Positions 4,069 to 5,313 of a stretch of DNA of 5,313 nucleotides are shown here, piece by piece. This DNA is from an uncultured bacterium. Its GTDB lineage: Bacteria > Patescibacteriota > Saccharimonadia > Saccharimonadales > Saccharimonadaceae. The notes below the pieces were generated by a model that ran no database searches, was not told the DNA's origin, and was given only the letters and a program-made list of their open reading frames with translations. Where the stretch lies: contig CAIOSL010000066.1 in the NCBI GenBank assembly GCA_903861015.1, positions 1-5,313 of the forward strand, given 5' to 3'. A program made the translations under genes and the position numbers. Each line of letters begins with the position of its first letter. Within the stretch, counting starts at the first letter, position 1.

Positions 4069-5313
4069 ATGGCTATAAAACCAACGATCACCAATAAACC
4101 CAGCAACCGATTGCGACTGACTATATTTTGGGCAGTAGTCATAGTCGGTATCTTTGTGGCGGCGGCATTTTTGACGCCTCAGGATAACCTGAAAGATGTG
4201 CCAATATCTGATGTTATTAGCCAGGCCAATAACGGTCAGATTACCAAAATCGAAATTCAGGGCGACGACGTCAAAGTTACACCAAAGGGTAGCGACAAGC
4301 CAACCGAAAAATCGGTCAAGCAAGCCGGCACTAGTATTCAAGAGCAAGGCCTAAAGACCGATGCTCCGGTTGAATTGACTATCGTACCACCATCAACTAC
4401 CGGTACGACACTATGGAACCTGGCGATTATTATTGTGCCAGTGCTGTTGTTTGGCGCTTTCTTTATGTTTATGATGCGCCAGGCGCAGGGCCAAAACAAC
4501 CAAGCCATGGGTTTTGGCAAGTCAAAAGCCAAGCTTTATGGTGCCGATAAAGAAAAAGTTGTTTTTTCGGATATTGCTGGCAACGAATCGGCCAAACAAG
4601 ACCTTGAAGAAGTCGTTGATTTTTTGAAGCATCCTAAAAAGTATGAAACTTTGGGCGCCAAGATCCCGCGCGGTGTATTGATGGTTGGTAACCCTGGTAC
4701 TGGTAAGACATTGCTAGCCCGCGCCGTTGCCGGCGAAGCCAATGTGCCATTCTTCTCGATTTCGGGATCAGAATTTGTCGAGATGTTTGTAGGTGTCGGT
4801 GCTAGCCGTGTGCGCGATTTGTTTGCCAAGGCAAAAAAGAACGCGCCATCGATTATCTTTATTGATGAGATCGACGCCGTCGGTCGCCGCCGCGGCAGTG
4901 GTATGGGTGGTGGTCATGACGAGCGCGAACAAACACTCAACCAAATCTTGGTCGAGATGGACGGTTTTGAAACTGGCGCTAATGTTATTGTTTTGGCAGC
5001 CACTAACCGCGCTGATGTTCTTGACCCAGCTTTATTGCGACCAGGTCGTTTTGATCGCCGTACCAACATTACCTTGCCAGAGCGCAAAGATCGTTTGGCG
5101 ATTTTGAACGTCCATTTCAAGAACAAACCAGTCGACAAGAGTGTTAACTTGGACGCTTTGGCGGCCAAAACCGCCGGTTCGTCGGGTGCGGATCTGGCCA
5201 ATATTGCTAACGAGGCTGCAATTGTTGCCGCCAGGCGTAATTCCAAAAAGATTAGCAACAATGATTTGACCGAGGCTTTTGAGAAAATCGCCATTGGACC
5301 AGAACGCAAAGCC
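4069..5313 (+). CDS. ftsH: ATP-dependent zinc metalloprotease FtsH, 3' end cut by window
   Basis: FtsH is a membrane-anchored hexamer that unfolds and degrades membrane and short-lived cytosolic proteins. The visible 415 residues comprise a cytoplasmic start, membrane helix 1 (about 15-35), an outer domain (about 36-113), helix 2 (about 115-136) and the AAA+ domain. Within the latter are Walker A GNPGTGKT (207-214), pore loop F240-V241-G242, Walker B IIFIDE (262-267), sensor N313 in ATNR, and arginine fingers R324 and R327 in the second region of homology. [13 protein letters not shown] (372-384) belongs to the lid helices. The window ends at GPERKA, where in E. coli the HEXXH zinc site follows within about 20 residues, so the protease domain lies outside. 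Walker A has Asn at 208 where FtsH normally has Pro. The start is ATG 4069 or TTG 4063 (two codons longer, better Shine-Dalgarno spacing). tilS is just upstream. Confidence 0.96.
   Translation, partial: MAIKPTITNKPSNRLRLTIFWAVVIVGIFVAAAFLTPQDNLKDVPISDVISQANNGQITKIEIQGDDVKVTPKGSDKPTEKSVKQAGTSIQEQGLKTDAPVELTIVPPSTTGTTLWNLAIIIVPVLLFGAFFMFMMRQAQGQNNQAMGFGKSKAKLYGADKEKVVFSDIAGNESAKQDLEEVVDFLKHPKKYETLGAKIPRGVLMVGNPGTGKTLLARAVAGEANVPFFSISGSEFVEMFVGVGASRVRDLFAKAKKNAPSIIFIDEIDAVGRRRGSGMGGGHDEREQTLNQILVEMDGFETGANVIVLAATNRADVLDPALLRPGRFDRRTNITLPERKDRLAILNVHFKNKPVDKSVNLDALAAKTAGSSGADLANIANEAAIVAARRNSKKISNNDLTEAFEKIAIGPERKA

Noticed and set aside
4536..5309. Minus-strand open frames within the ftsH region
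   Set aside because: They are antisense to an unmistakable AAA+ coding region and have no recognisable product.

Overview
The window looks like a chromosomal segment of a small-genome bacterium, most likely a Patescibacteria/CPR member such as Saccharibacteria. I infer this from recalled features and not from a database search: the Y-family polymerase has a DLNSAFASTEQQ/KSIDE pattern that I associate with CPR genomes, tilS is short, the intergenic gaps are very small, and many small secreted or membrane proteins have no recognisable family. TGA is used as a stop codon (the 89-aa gene ends with it), so the code with TGA as glycine found in Gracilibacteria/Absconditabacteria does not apply.

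Left part (1-1071, minus strand): a two-gene cell-envelope operon. The upstream gene encodes a single-pass membrane protein with a proline-rich N-terminus and a Ser/Thr/Asn-rich outer tail. Its 3' end overlaps by 17 nt the start of a gene for a secreted, helix-rich protein with a signal peptide, which runs off the left edge. Neither belongs to a family I recognise.

Divergent control region (1072-1305): two good sigma70-type promoters point in opposite directions with their -35 boxes touching (minus 1104-1132, plus 1121-1149). The rightward transcript would carry a leader of about 150 nt that contains two short palindromes.

Middle (1306-2791, plus strand): an 89-aa uncharacterised protein overlaps by 14 nt, and is probably translationally coupled to, a 409-aa Y-family translesion DNA polymerase that has all catalytic acidic residues and a QLSLF beta-clamp-binding motif. 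Immediately downstream is a 113-bp palindromic element with 29-nt arms (2809-2921).

Right part (2960-5313, plus strand): a 58-aa two-helix membrane protein with a glycine zipper, then tilS (tRNA-Ile lysidine synthetase), then ftsH (membrane AAA+ metalloprotease, cut by the window edge just before the expected HEXXH site). The 58-aa gene and tilS both have a -10-like hexamer ending exactly 6 nt before the ATG and no Shine-Dalgarno sequence, which suggests leaderless mRNAs. The other genes have clear Shine-Dalgarno sites. The tilS-ftsH order recalls the tilS-hprT-ftsH cluster of Firmicutes without hprT.

There is no gene-free stretch above 300 bases. I saw no tRNA, rRNA, CRISPR array or transposase gene.
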